DNA of 32,969 bases, taken from assembly GCA_964483175.1 (NCBI GenBank), contig CAZAAT010000021.1, positions 1-32,969 of the forward strand. The letters run 5' to 3'. Below are positions 7,639 through 15,264 of this stretch, piece by piece. This DNA is from JAAYHC01 sp964483175 (GTDB lineage: Bacteria; Bacillota; UBA5301). How positions within the stretch are numbered: position 1 is the stretch's first letter; each line of letters opens with the position of its first letter. The notes under the pieces were generated by a model. The model had not been told where the DNA came from. It saw only the letters and a program-made list of their open reading frames with translations, and made no database searches. The translations under genes were made by a program, and so were the position numbers.

Positions 7639-8061
7639 ATGAACGAAAACGATCAGAAATTACAAATTCTCCAGCAAGTCAAAGATGGCACAATCGAGGT
7701 TTCCGAGGGGCTCGAGCTCCTAAATAACCTCAATACCACTACTAAACCACAGAAAGCGGCCAAACAAGTTGGTGAGCGGATTATCCGAGTTAAAGTCGAG
7801 AGTCTAGCCAATGGTAAGGTGGATACCACCATCCCACTAAGTTTAATTAAAACAGCTTCACGCCTTGGCATCCTAAGCGCTAGTTTCATCCCTTATGAAG
7901 TGCGTAAAGCTCTCAAAGATACCGGTCTCGACCTTACTTCGTCCGGAATCAAAGACCTCATCGCGATGATTGACGAGGGAGAGATTACCGGCAGGATTGT
8001 CGAGGTCGATGTCGATAGCCGTGCCAGCGGCCAAATGCATATCGAGGTCTATGTCGACTAG
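7639..8061 (+). CDS. Small SHOCT-like / YvlB N-terminal-like protein of unknown function
   Basis: A 140-residue soluble protein with no signal peptide. The N-terminus (ILQQVKDGTIEVSEGLELLNNL, about 8-29) is the short two-helix SHOCT-like module seen at the start of YvlB/LiaX-like and DUF2089-like Firmicute proteins. The rest (about 47-140) looks like an alpha/beta domain with two similar-sized strand-rich segments: ERIIRVKVESLANGKVDTTI and GRIVEVDVDSRASGQMHIEV. These two resemble each other and may be an internal repeat of a strand-turn unit. AAAGGAG ten bases upstream supports the ATG. It is the only plus-strand gene in the first 18 kb and stands alone between divergent and convergent neighbours. 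In relatives such modules accompany membrane-stress or oligomerising proteins; the function here is unknown. Confidence 0.8.
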   Translation: MNENDQKLQILQQVKDGTIEVSEGLELLNNLNTTTKPQKAAKQVGERIIRVKVESLANGKVDTTIPLSLIKTASRLGILSASFIPYEVRKALKDTGLDLTSSGIKDLIAMIDEGEITGRIVEVDVDSRASGQMHIEVYVD

Positions 8062-8085
8062 CAACCTCAGGTGAAAACCTACCCA

Positions 8086-8121
8086 CAAAAAACGAGCGGC
8101 AGTTGAAACACTGCCACTCGT
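8086..8121 (-). terminator. Intrinsic terminator of the yedE cluster
   Basis: In the minus-strand transcript, ACGAGTGGCAGT pairs with ACTGCCGCTCGT (one internal mismatch) and is followed directly by six U. It lies about 20 bases after the stop of the aminotransferase gene. It could weakly terminate the facing plus-strand gene too, but there no T-run follows. Confidence 0.88.
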
Positions 8122-8142
8122 CCATCGCATAAATCTTGAAAT

Positions 8143-9288
8143 TCACTTTGCCGCCAGCTTGCGAATTGACTCAATCGTATAGCTGATCTCCTCAGCCGTA
8201 GTAAAATGGCTCAGGCTAAGCCGGACCGAACCTTCGGGGAAGCTACCCACTGTCTTGTGGGAGTGCGGTGTACAATGTAGGCCGGTTCGAGTCATGATAC
8301 CATAACTCTCTGCCAGCTCATAGCCCACCTCGCCACCGTCCATACCTTCAAGATTAAAAGAGACAATCGGTCCCCGTTGAACACTCGGATCCGGACCATA
8401 TAGTTTGACCCGGGGGATCTCCGCCAACCCTTCCAGGAGCCTTTTGGTCAGGCGCCATTCTTGTTCCTGAATGGTCTCGACCCCAACCTCCAGGATATGC
8501 TTCACCCCAGCACAAACTCCAGCCCAACCGTGGCAGTTAGCGGTTCCAGCCTCTAGCGCATCCGGCAACATCTCGGGTTGAACATCTAGCTCGGATTGGC
8601 TGCCGGTTCCACCCTCCCGCCAGGGTTTTAGGCATACCCCCGGTCTGATATAGAGACCACCGGTACCCTGGAAGCCTAACAAGGCCTTATGCCCGGTAAA
8701 AGCTAGCAGATCAATGCCCATCGCCTGCACATCAATCGGGGTATTACCGGCACTTTGCGCCGCGTCAACTAACAGTAGCACCCCTTTATCCGTGGTGATC
8801 TTGCCGATCTGGGCCAAGGGAGCCTCTGTTCCGATCAGGTTCGAAACATGATTCACGATGACTAACTTGGTCTCCGGCCTGATCGCGGCAGCAATTTTCG
8901 CCGGATCGATAAATCCAGTCGGTTCGGACTGCACGATCGTGTAGGTCACTCGATTACGCGCTGCAACCCCGTTTAGCGGACGCAAGACCGCGTTATGCTC
9001 CATGCTGGTCGTAACAACATGATCACCCGGCTCCAGCACACCTTTGATCGCCATGTTAAGGGCATCGGTAGCATTAAAGGCCAAAACGATCTCGGCCGGG
9101 TCAGCTGCTTTAATGAGCTGGGCAATTAAAATGCGGGCCTCCAGTAGTACTCTGCCGGAGGCTATCGCATCATCATGTGCAGATCTACCAGCGTTGCCGC
9201 CGATATTACGGGCGAAATCATCAACCGCCCTGTACACCTCCTCTGGCTTGGGCCAGGAGGTGGCGCTATTATCAAGATAAACCTTCAC
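8143..9288 (-). CDS. Cysteine desulfurase / selenocysteine lyase-like aminotransferase class V
   Basis: A 381-residue PLP enzyme of the class V aminotransferase fold. The visible active-site parts are H98 in SMEHNA, D175 in VDAAQSAG, the PLP lysine K201 in FTGHKALLG, and the catalytic cysteine C339 in RTGLHCTPHSH. The overall look (YLDNSATSWPKP start, GGNAGRSAH) matches the family of cysteine-desulfurase-like proteins often found beside selenium genes, rather than housekeeping IscS or SufS. The reaction would be release of sulfur or selenium from (seleno)cysteine as an enzyme-bound persulfide/selenide, possibly passed to the TusA-like protein. It starts with GTG, with AAAGG upstream, a few bases after the DUF3343 gene, and is the last gene before a strong terminator. 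Substrate is inference from context. Confidence 0.85.
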   Translation of the reverse strand: MKVYLDNSATSWPKPEEVYRAVDDFARNIGGNAGRSAHDDAIASGRVLLEARILIAQLIKAADPAEIVLAFNATDALNMAIKGVLEPGDHVVTTSMEHNAVLRPLNGVAARNRVTYTIVQSEPTGFIDPAKIAAAIRPETKLVIVNHVSNLIGTEAPLAQIGKITTDKGVLLLVDAAQSAGNTPIDVQAMGIDLLAFTGHKALLGFQGTGGLYIRPGVCLKPWREGGTGSQSELDVQPEMLPDALEAGTANCHGWAGVCAGVKHILEVGVETIQEQEWRLTKRLLEGLAEIPRVKLYGPDPSVQRGPIVSFNLEGMDGGEVGYELAESYGIMTRTGLHCTPHSHKTVGSFPEGSVRLSLSHFTTAEEISYTIESIRKLAAK

Positions 9289-9294
9289 TCTTTC

Positions 9295-9522
9295 TCACCT
9301 TTCCTTGTCCGCTAAGTCGTATACCCCTTCAGTTTCAACACCGGCCTCGTGTAAAACCGCTAAGACCTGATCCAACTGGCGGTCTGCTAGGCGTAGTGCC
9401 ATTCCGCAGCTTGTACTGATTTTGCGAGGGACGGGTATTAATTTTCCCTCTAAACCTGCGGTTTTAACCACTTTCTCCGCAGACAAGGCCATATAGGTAG
9501 ATGGAAAGGTAACAACCATCAT
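9295..9522 (-). CDS. DUF3343 protein, putative Se/S carrier
   Basis: A 75-residue soluble protein matching the DUF3343 family: an N-terminal strand, STYMALSAEKVVK, then PVPRKISTSCGMALR with a single conserved cysteine at about residue 39. Family members are found almost always next to YedE, YedF/TusA and the special cysteine desulfurase, and have been proposed by comparative genomics as a sulfur or selenium carrier. It is translated from twin ATG codons (9522 and 9519), with AGGAG at the end of the tusA-like gene. No enzymatic motif is visible. Confidence 0.82.
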   Translation of the reverse strand: MMVVTFPSTYMALSAEKVVKTAGLEGKLIPVPRKISTSCGMALRLADRQLDQVLAVLHEAGVETEGVYDLADKER

Positions 9523-9537
9523 TAAAACACACCGCTC

Positions 9538-9750
9538 CTATTTTGACACGGCGATTCGGAAATCCGTCCCTTCAACGGTGATCTCTGTTTGCCACCCGTT
9601 ATTCTTACAAACCCGGGAAACATTGAAACAGGCGGTCTGGTTATCAACCATAACTTCAAAGCTTCCCTGACCGATCTCGTTCATCGCTTGCTTAGTTAAT
9701 AGCACAGGTTCCGGACAGGACAGTCCCCGTGCATCTATTAATTTCGACAT
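9538..9750 (-). CDS. TusA/SirA-family sulfurtransferase-like protein (YedF-type)
   Basis: A 70-residue protein with the family signature DARGLSCPEPVLLTKQAM. The cysteine of the CPxP motif (about residue 12) would carry a persulfide or selenide. Clostridial YedF proteins have the same domain followed by a DsrE-like domain; here only the TusA domain is present, so this is a minimal form. Two more cysteines (TACFNVSRVCKN) lie in the middle of the protein, the first at a position where this subgroup often has one. The ATG at 9750 is preceded by GGGGG. It is the second gene of the cluster and would be the natural acceptor for sulfur or selenium from the desulfurase at 8143-9288. Confidence 0.87.
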   Translation of the reverse strand: MSKLIDARGLSCPEPVLLTKQAMNEIGQGSFEVMVDNQTACFNVSRVCKNNGWQTEITVEGTDFRIAVSK

Positions 9751-9773
9751 CAATCACGAACCCCCTATCAATA

Positions 9774-10850
9774 TTATGCAGTAACGCTTTTTTCGACCCG
9801 TTGACTTTTGCCTAAGATCACCGGACGGCTAAGAGCGCCAACCGCAGCCATGACAACAAAGCCGATCAATACTGCCACCTTGCCATTAGCAGTTACGCCG
9901 GCAGCAGACGAGGCCAAGCCAAAGTTATGCGCTACCGCAGCACCAGCGAGCAGCCCGAAAACAGTAATCACCGAATCCAAGTTGCCTTCGCCGGACAAAA
10001 TCAATTGACGCAGCGGGCATCCACCCAAGAGCACTGAACCCCAGCCGGCGAGCAGCATACCCAAGAAGTTCCACAGACCATCGTTATGAGCGATCGGTTG
10101 ACCTTCAAAGCCCAAATTAAATTGGCCGAAGATCAGGTTGCCGATTAGCGCTACAACAAAGATGCTGACAAAACCGGAAAGGAGATAATAGTCTTTGATC
10201 AACATGGCATCGCGAATACCACCGACCATACACAGACGTGAACGCTGAGCCAAGACGCCGACAATTAAGCCCGCCGCCAGCGCAACTAAGACTGGAGCCG
10301 CCGCAGCACCTGGGCCGCTTTGACTAAAGAAGATAAATGCCGGACGAATAGCAAGGAAAAGTAAGAGAACCGCAGCCATGATCGGCAAGATATAGCCGTT
10401 TACTTTTTCCTGAGCATGGCTCCGTCCCAAAGAAAAGCCACGTTTCAAGAATTGAATTCCCACAAGAATGCCGGCGGCAAATCCGACAAGACCGACCAAC
10501 GCATTTAAGTCACCGGCCGCCAGACGCAAAACCATCCGCAGTGGACAGCCCAAAAAGACCAAAGCCCCAATCATCACGAACATCCCCAGGACAAATCGGA
10601 TGACCGGGCTCGACCCACCGGTTACTTTAAACTCTTTTTTCGACACCGCAATCCCAAAGGCCCCAAGGACAAATCCGGCGATCTCCGGGCGTAGATATTG
10701 AACAACCCCTGCACGATGAAACCCTAGTCCACCAGCGATATCCCGCAAGAAGCAGGCGACACAAACGCCCATATTAGCTGGGTTTCCCGCCAAGACCAAT
10801 AAGACCGATAAAGCTCCGACTATAGCGCCAACAATAATGATTAACGGCAT
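9774..10850 (-). CDS. yedE: YedE/YeeE-family membrane transporter, selenium-cluster type
   Basis: A 358-residue integral membrane protein built from two homologous halves. Each carries the family motif GCPLR (LGCPLRMVLRLAAGD and GGCPLRQLILSGEGN), plus a cysteine in an N-terminal segment (GVCVACFLRD and SRLCMVGGIRD). In characterised YeeE proteins such cysteines line the path for thiosulfate; the selenium-linked members are proposed to move a selenium or sulfur species. The longest frame starts at 10871, but AGGAGG eight to nine bases before the ATG at 10850 fixes the inner start. It is the first gene of a four-gene unit. The 108 bases upstream are AT-rich and hold an AAGTTAT direct repeat near 10941-10965, but no clean promoter is seen. 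Confidence 0.88.
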   Translation of the reverse strand: MPLIIIVGAIVGALSVLLVLAGNPANMGVCVACFLRDIAGGLGFHRAGVVQYLRPEIAGFVLGAFGIAVSKKEFKVTGGSSPVIRFVLGMFVMIGALVFLGCPLRMVLRLAAGDLNALVGLVGFAAGILVGIQFLKRGFSLGRSHAQEKVNGYILPIMAAVLLLFLAIRPAFIFFSQSGPGAAAAPVLVALAAGLIVGVLAQRSRLCMVGGIRDAMLIKDYYLLSGFVSIFVVALIGNLIFGQFNLGFEGQPIAHNDGLWNFLGMLLAGWGSVLLGGCPLRQLILSGEGNLDSVITVFGLLAGAAVAHNFGLASSAAGVTANGKVAVLIGFVVMAAVGALSRPVILGKSQRVEKSVTA

Positions 10851-10958
10851 ACGGAAAGACCTCCTAACCATGAAATAAGTACATGGTAGGATATTCTAAC
10901 GGAGCCTATGGTATTCCTCTTCTTTTCAATTTGCATTCCAATAAGTTATCAATTTAAG

Positions 10959-12173
10959 TTATTGATGTCTAAGTGCTGCAACTGGTTGGAGTTTGGCAGC
11001 CCGCATAGCTGGGAAAATGCCGAAACAGAGCCCGACAAAACTGGCAAAGCCAATTGCTAAGAAGACCGATCCCCAGGAAAATACAAACGGCCAATTAGAG
11101 ACGTTCGCGAGAAAATAGCCGCCCCCCCAACCAACCGCCAGGCCGATAATCCCACCGGCGAGGCTTAACAGAATCGACTCGGCCAGAAACTGATGCAAAA
11201 TGTCCCGATTTCGCGCACCTAAGGCCTTGCGAACTCCGATCTCGCGGGTGCGTTCGGTGACCGAAACCAGCATAATATTCATAATCCCGATCCCGCCGAC
11301 TAAGAGCGAGATCCCCGCGATCGCACCGAGGACATTGGTAAAAATCTGGACCGTATTAGTTACCGTGGATAGAATCGATTCTTGAGTTGTGACCCGGAAT
11401 TTATCGCGATCGCCTAAGCGCTTCATCAACAAGAATTCGACCTGATCAGCAACGCTACCAACCGTACCCGAACTAGCCGCCGACAAGACATATTGGTTAA
11501 CAAAATCGCGCCCCATGACTCGGTTGAGCAGAGTGCTGTAAGGGATATAAATCCGGTTGTCAAAATTGCTAAAAGAGACCTGTCCTTTGCTTTCCATCAA
11601 GCCGATAACCGTCAAGTTGATGGTCCGACGGGAGATGACAGCTTTAATCGTTTTGCCCACCGGGTTGATCCCCGGACCGAATAAGTCGCTGGCGACCTCA
11701 CTGCCGATCACCGCCACTTCGCTGCGAAAGTCAATATCCGGTCGGGAAATAAAGCGCCCTGCTTCTGCGTGATAATCGGTGACAAATTCATACCCCGGGC
11801 TGACCCCATACACTGAGGTGCGCAAGTTTACCCCTTGATAACTTAGGAGTGCGTTCGAGGTTACCAAGGGTGAAACATGGGCGACACCTGGCAGGGTTTC
11901 CAGATCTGCTTGGAGCCGAGTTGAAAAAATGTCTAAGACATCTTGGCTAATCCGACCACCAAAACCCCTACTGGCAGCAGGCGAGATCGTAATCAAGTTT
12001 GAACCGAGAGCAGCTATATCGTCGGCGACTTGCTTTTGTGCGCCCAGGCCGATTGAGACCATCACAATTACCGAGCCAATCCCGATCACGATGCCCAACA
12101 ACGACAAAAATGTCCGCAATTTGTTGCCGGTCAGGCTGCGCATCGCGGTCTTATAAACCTCAAGCCAAGTCAT
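10959..12173 (-). CDS. MacB-type ABC exporter permease
   Basis: A 404-residue permease of the MacB/FtsX family. One N-terminal membrane helix (LRTFLSLLGIVIGIGSVIVMVSIG) is followed by a large periplasmic domain of about 220 residues. Three C-terminal helices follow, including the family stretch GGIGIMNIMLVSVTERTREIGVRKALGA. In MacB the ATPase is fused to this part; here it is a separate gene, as in Firmicute and LolCDE-like systems. Such proteins work by mechanotransmission, pushing substrate from the periplasm through a TolC channel. It overlaps the ATPase gene by 14 bases. The substrate (peptide, antibiotic, siderophore or lipid) cannot be read from sequence. Confidence 0.9.
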   Translation of the reverse strand: MTWLEVYKTAMRSLTGNKLRTFLSLLGIVIGIGSVIVMVSIGLGAQKQVADDIAALGSNLITISPAASRGFGGRISQDVLDIFSTRLQADLETLPGVAHVSPLVTSNALLSYQGVNLRTSVYGVSPGYEFVTDYHAEAGRFISRPDIDFRSEVAVIGSEVASDLFGPGINPVGKTIKAVISRRTINLTVIGLMESKGQVSFSNFDNRIYIPYSTLLNRVMGRDFVNQYVLSAASSGTVGSVADQVEFLLMKRLGDRDKFRVTTQESILSTVTNTVQIFTNVLGAIAGISLLVGGIGIMNIMLVSVTERTREIGVRKALGARNRDILHQFLAESILLSLAGGIIGLAVGWGGGYFLANVSNWPFVFSWGSVFLAIGFASFVGLCFGIFPAMRAAKLQPVAALRHQ

Positions 12174-12861
12174 CCCGAACCACCTCCACCTCAGAGACTA
12201 ATCCATCTCGCAGATGGATGATCCGCTGAGCATCCAATGCCACCTCTCGTTCATGGGTGACCAGCACGATCGTGTTTCCAGCCCGGTTTAACTCGGTGAA
12301 CATCGCCCTAATCTCCGCACCGGTCTTTGAATCTAGATTACCCGTCGGCTCATCGGCCAGCACGATTGCCGGATCATTGACTAAAGCGCGGGCGATGGCA
12401 ACGCGTTGGCGTTGACCCCCCGATAATTCGGTTGGCTTATGACCTAAGCGATTAGCCAGACCGACCTTGTCCAGCACCTCTCTGGCTAGCTTTTTCCGGT
12501 GCCTGGCCGGGATTCCGGCATAAATAAGCGGAATTTCAACATTTTCTTCGATGGTCAATCGCGGTAAGAGGTTAAAATCCTGAAAGACAAAACCAATGGC
12601 CGAATTGCGCAGCTGGGCCAAGGCATTATCGCGCAAGCTCCGGGTATCTACCCCTTTGATCAGCAACGCCCCAGCCGTCGGTCGGTCGAGGCAACCGATA
12701 ATATGCATCAAGGTCGATTTCCCGGAACCTGAAGGACCCATGATCGCAACGTATTCTCCGGGGGCTACGGAAAGTTCTACCCCCCGCAGGGCATGAACCA
12801 ACGATTCGCCCATCCGATAGGTTTTTTCAACGGCTCTAGCCTCAATTACGGCTGCGGTCAC
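12160..12861 (-). CDS. MacB-type ABC exporter ATPase
   Basis: A 233-residue ABC ATPase of the MacB/LolD/FtsE subgroup. It has Walker A GPSGSGKST, the subgroup marker FVFQDFNLLPRLTIEENVEIPL, signature LSGGQRQR, Walker B IVLADEPTGNLDS and switch His in VTHE. It starts with GTG, with GGAGG eight bases upstream lying across the end of the adaptor gene. It would sit on the cytoplasmic face and drive the permease at 10959-12173. Confidence 0.93.
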   Translation of the reverse strand: MTAAVIEARAVEKTYRMGESLVHALRGVELSVAPGEYVAIMGPSGSGKSTLMHIIGCLDRPTAGALLIKGVDTRSLRDNALAQLRNSAIGFVFQDFNLLPRLTIEENVEIPLIYAGIPARHRKKLAREVLDKVGLANRLGHKPTELSGGQRQRVAIARALVNDPAIVLADEPTGNLDSKTGAEIRAMFTELNRAGNTIVLVTHEREVALDAQRIIHLRDGLVSEVEVVRDDLA

Positions 12862-12866
12862 TCAGT

Positions 12867-13904
12867 TTACCTCCCCACCCTCATCCCGGGAATATTCACC
12901 CGCATGTTCGGACCATGCTGAGCCGGGCCGTTCAGGCTGCGATAGAGCTCGTAATTGCTGCCTAAAACTACATCACCTTCGGTTAGTCCAGCGGTAATCT
13001 CGATCACTCTACCATCGGAAATGCCGGTTGTAACCTCAACCACCGTTGTTTGACCGTTTGCGCCAACCACACTAACGAGCTGTTTACCCTGGTAATCCAA
13101 GACCGCTTCTACGGGCACCACCAAAACATTTTCCCGCCGATTGGTAATGATGTTGACTTCAGCGGAAAGACCAAGCAAAATATCATCACTTGGTTCGAGG
13201 ATCTGGATTTTCACCGGGAAAAGCACCAAGTCACTCTGGGAGCGCGGTAGTTTACCTACCTCAACCACCTGGCCGCGAATTCTTCTACCAGGCAAAGCGG
13301 TCAGGTTGATAATCGCCTCCTGTCCTGGCTTAACCCGCGCAATATCGATCTCATCGATGGTCGCATCGATATACAGTTTACTATCATCGATTAAGGTAAC
13401 AAGATAATTATTGGTTGCTACCCATTCACCAACCCCGGCGGTAAGTTCAACCACCACCCCGGAAAATGGGGCGGTAAGGCGGGTACGTTCCAAACGCTCC
13501 TGAATAATCGCCAGGGCCATCTCCCGCTCTTTGACAATCGTCGGCCCTGATTCCAGCCGGGCGGTCTCGTATTGGCGTCGGGCGGTGAGCAAATCAAGCT
13601 CCTCTTCGTCAGCCTCCAACTCGGCGATCAGCGTCCCGGCGCTGATCCTTTGCCCCTCGGTGACGTGCAGGCGCTTGATCCGTCCGGCCCGGCCAAAGTA
13701 GAGCTGAGCATCGTTGAGCGGGATCACCGGACCGGTGGCGTTGACCCGTTGTTCGATGGTTGTCCGCGCGACGGTTACCGTCCGGATCGCGGGCGCTAGG
13801 GTCTCAGCCTCGCTTTTGGGCCCTTGCCAGTAACGATAGCCGAAATATCCGGTGACACCAAGTAGAATCACTATGATCATCAACCACTTGCGCTTACCTT
13901 TCAT
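12867..13904 (-). CDS. Periplasmic adaptor (MacA/HlyD-type membrane fusion protein)
   Basis: About 345 residues with one N-terminal membrane anchor (KWLMIIVILLGVTGYFGYRYW). The lipoyl/barrel-sandwich halves are visible as GRAGRIKRLHVTEGQRISAGTLIAELE and LTAPFSGVVVELTAGVGEWV. Between them is an alpha-hairpin of only some 45 residues, shorter than in MacA. Beta-barrel and membrane-proximal domains follow. It links the inner-membrane ABC exporter to the TolC-type channel. The longest frame opens at a TTG, but GGGGAG five to six bases before the ATG at 13904 marks the true start, overlapping the end of the TolC gene by 11 bases. The short hairpin may bear on the odd helical TolC-like partner in the same operon. 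Confidence 0.88.
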   Translation of the reverse strand: MKGKRKWLMIIVILLGVTGYFGYRYWQGPKSEAETLAPAIRTVTVARTTIEQRVNATGPVIPLNDAQLYFGRAGRIKRLHVTEGQRISAGTLIAELEADEEELDLLTARRQYETARLESGPTIVKEREMALAIIQERLERTRLTAPFSGVVVELTAGVGEWVATNNYLVTLIDDSKLYIDATIDEIDIARVKPGQEAIINLTALPGRRIRGQVVEVGKLPRSQSDLVLFPVKIQILEPSDDILLGLSAEVNIITNRRENVLVVPVEAVLDYQGKQLVSVVGANGQTTVVEVTTGISDGRVIEITAGLTEGDVVLGSNYELYRSLNGPAQHGPNMRVNIPGMRVGR

Positions 13905-15264
13905 CGATGCTCTCCCCTTCAACCAATGCCAGCAGCGGTTTTTCTCCCTGCATAGCTAAGACTGTGTATTTTTGCACCTCGTAGTTTAGTAAAGCCTCGG
14001 CCAAGGATAGCTTGGCCTCCTCGTAACTGAGTTTGGCCTTTTCCAGACCCCGATCAGTAATGATGCCGGCCGCATATTGCCTCCTGGCCAATTCGTAGTC
14101 AGACCGAACAGCGTCCAATTCCCACACCGCCAGCTCGAGCAATGAATGCTGAAGAGTCAGCGCAGTCAAGGTTACCTGATAGTCCTGGGCAATCCGGTAC
14201 TCCGCTTCTCGCAGCTGGCGACGAGCCAGCTCCAGGTCTTGCTCCGCTCGGGCAAGGTCACGTGCTTTCGCCGCCCCGCCGGAGAGGTCATAGGTTATCG
14301 CGCCCAAACTGACCTTCCAATGCGGCTCCTGGTTGACCAGATCCATACTGGCATCGGCCGAAACCTGGACGTTCCACGCCGATTTGGCCTTGACAGTGCG
14401 GAGGGCCAACTCTTTGAGGCGCACCTGCTCCCTTAGAGCTATAACCTCCCGGTTTTGCGATAAAAACTGCTCAACCGGAATCCCAGACGGAACCGGCCGT
14501 TCAACCTCCGCCCGCGCCTGCTCAAGCAGCACTTCAAGCTCGAGCGGCTCCAGTTGAGTGCCGGGGGCAAAGCCCAATCCGACCAAGAACAAGTTAATCT
14601 TGTTGGCATCTGTCACTTCCCTCTGCTTAACTTGCGTTTCAAGCTTCAACCAAGCAGATTTCGCCTGGGTAACGGCGATCGGCGTAGTCTCACCGAGCTC
14701 GGCTAAGGCTAAGACCCGCTCATATTCGGCTTTGGCCTGTGCGGCCTGTTGGCGATTCAATTGCAAACCAATAAGATCAAGCTGCGCCGACCGATAGCTT
14801 TCGTATGTATTGATCAGGCTCTGGTAATAACCGGCCGCCAGGTTGTCTGCTGCCGCCCTCCGACTAATATGCAGTGACTCCACCTTGAGCTGCTCGGCAG
14901 GCACAGGATCCGGCGAGAGGGATCTCGTCCAGGTGATGCTCAGATCATCCTGGTAGGCTCGGGTCGTAATGGTGTCCACCCCACCGCGAGTGCCACTCAG
15001 CGACCAAGCATCAAGCTCCGTGAAGCCCTGATCGCCCACGGAAAAAACCGGCGATTGTACTTGCCAGTTGAAACGCTGCGCCTCGGACAAATCGATAAGC
15101 GCATCTTCGGCCTTCTGCAGCGCATTTTGGGCTTCAATCACCCCAACGGTATTTTGCGCTGCGCTGAGCGCCTCGACCAAACTAACTTGGTTGGCTGCAT
15201 CAACAGGAAGCGTCGCCACCAACAAGCTGAGCATGATAATACCAATCCATCTGGCTTTTTGCAT
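13894..15264 (-). CDS. TolC-family outer-membrane efflux channel
   Basis: A 456-residue protein with a signal peptide (residues 1-23, ending PVDAA) and the two-repeat TolC plan of long amphipathic helices. Both positions expected to form outer-membrane strands are filled: an insert at about residues 60-110 (FNWQVQSPVFSVGD, DLSITWTRSLSP), and a second at about 290-330 (AWNVQVSADASMDL, WKVSLGAITYDLSGG). Three copies would form the channel and periplasmic tunnel that the MacA-like adaptor docks to. Its ATG follows the stop of the upstream TolC-like gene without a gap, with GAGGAG inside that gene as ribosome binding site. A real TolC channel is strong evidence for an outer membrane. Confidence 0.85.
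   Translation of the reverse strand: MQKARWIGIIMLSLLVATLPVDAANQVSLVEALSAAQNTVGVIEAQNALQKAEDALIDLSEAQRFNWQVQSPVFSVGDQGFTELDAWSLSGTRGGVDTITTRAYQDDLSITWTRSLSPDPVPAEQLKVESLHISRRAAADNLAAGYYQSLINTYESYRSAQLDLIGLQLNRQQAAQAKAEYERVLALAELGETTPIAVTQAKSAWLKLETQVKQREVTDANKINLFLVGLGFAPGTQLEPLELEVLLEQARAEVERPVPSGIPVEQFLSQNREVIALREQVRLKELALRTVKAKSAWNVQVSADASMDLVNQEPHWKVSLGAITYDLSGGAAKARDLARAEQDLELARRQLREAEYRIAQDYQVTLTALTLQHSLLELAVWELDAVRSDYELARRQYAAGIITDRGLEKAKLSYEEAKLSLAEALLNYEVQKYTVLAMQGEKPLLALVEGESIDER

Noticed and set aside
9538..10850. Possible selenocysteine (in-frame TGA) within the selenium-type cluster
   Set aside because: All reactive positions visible are ordinary cysteines, and the frames close at normal stops with the next gene directly following.
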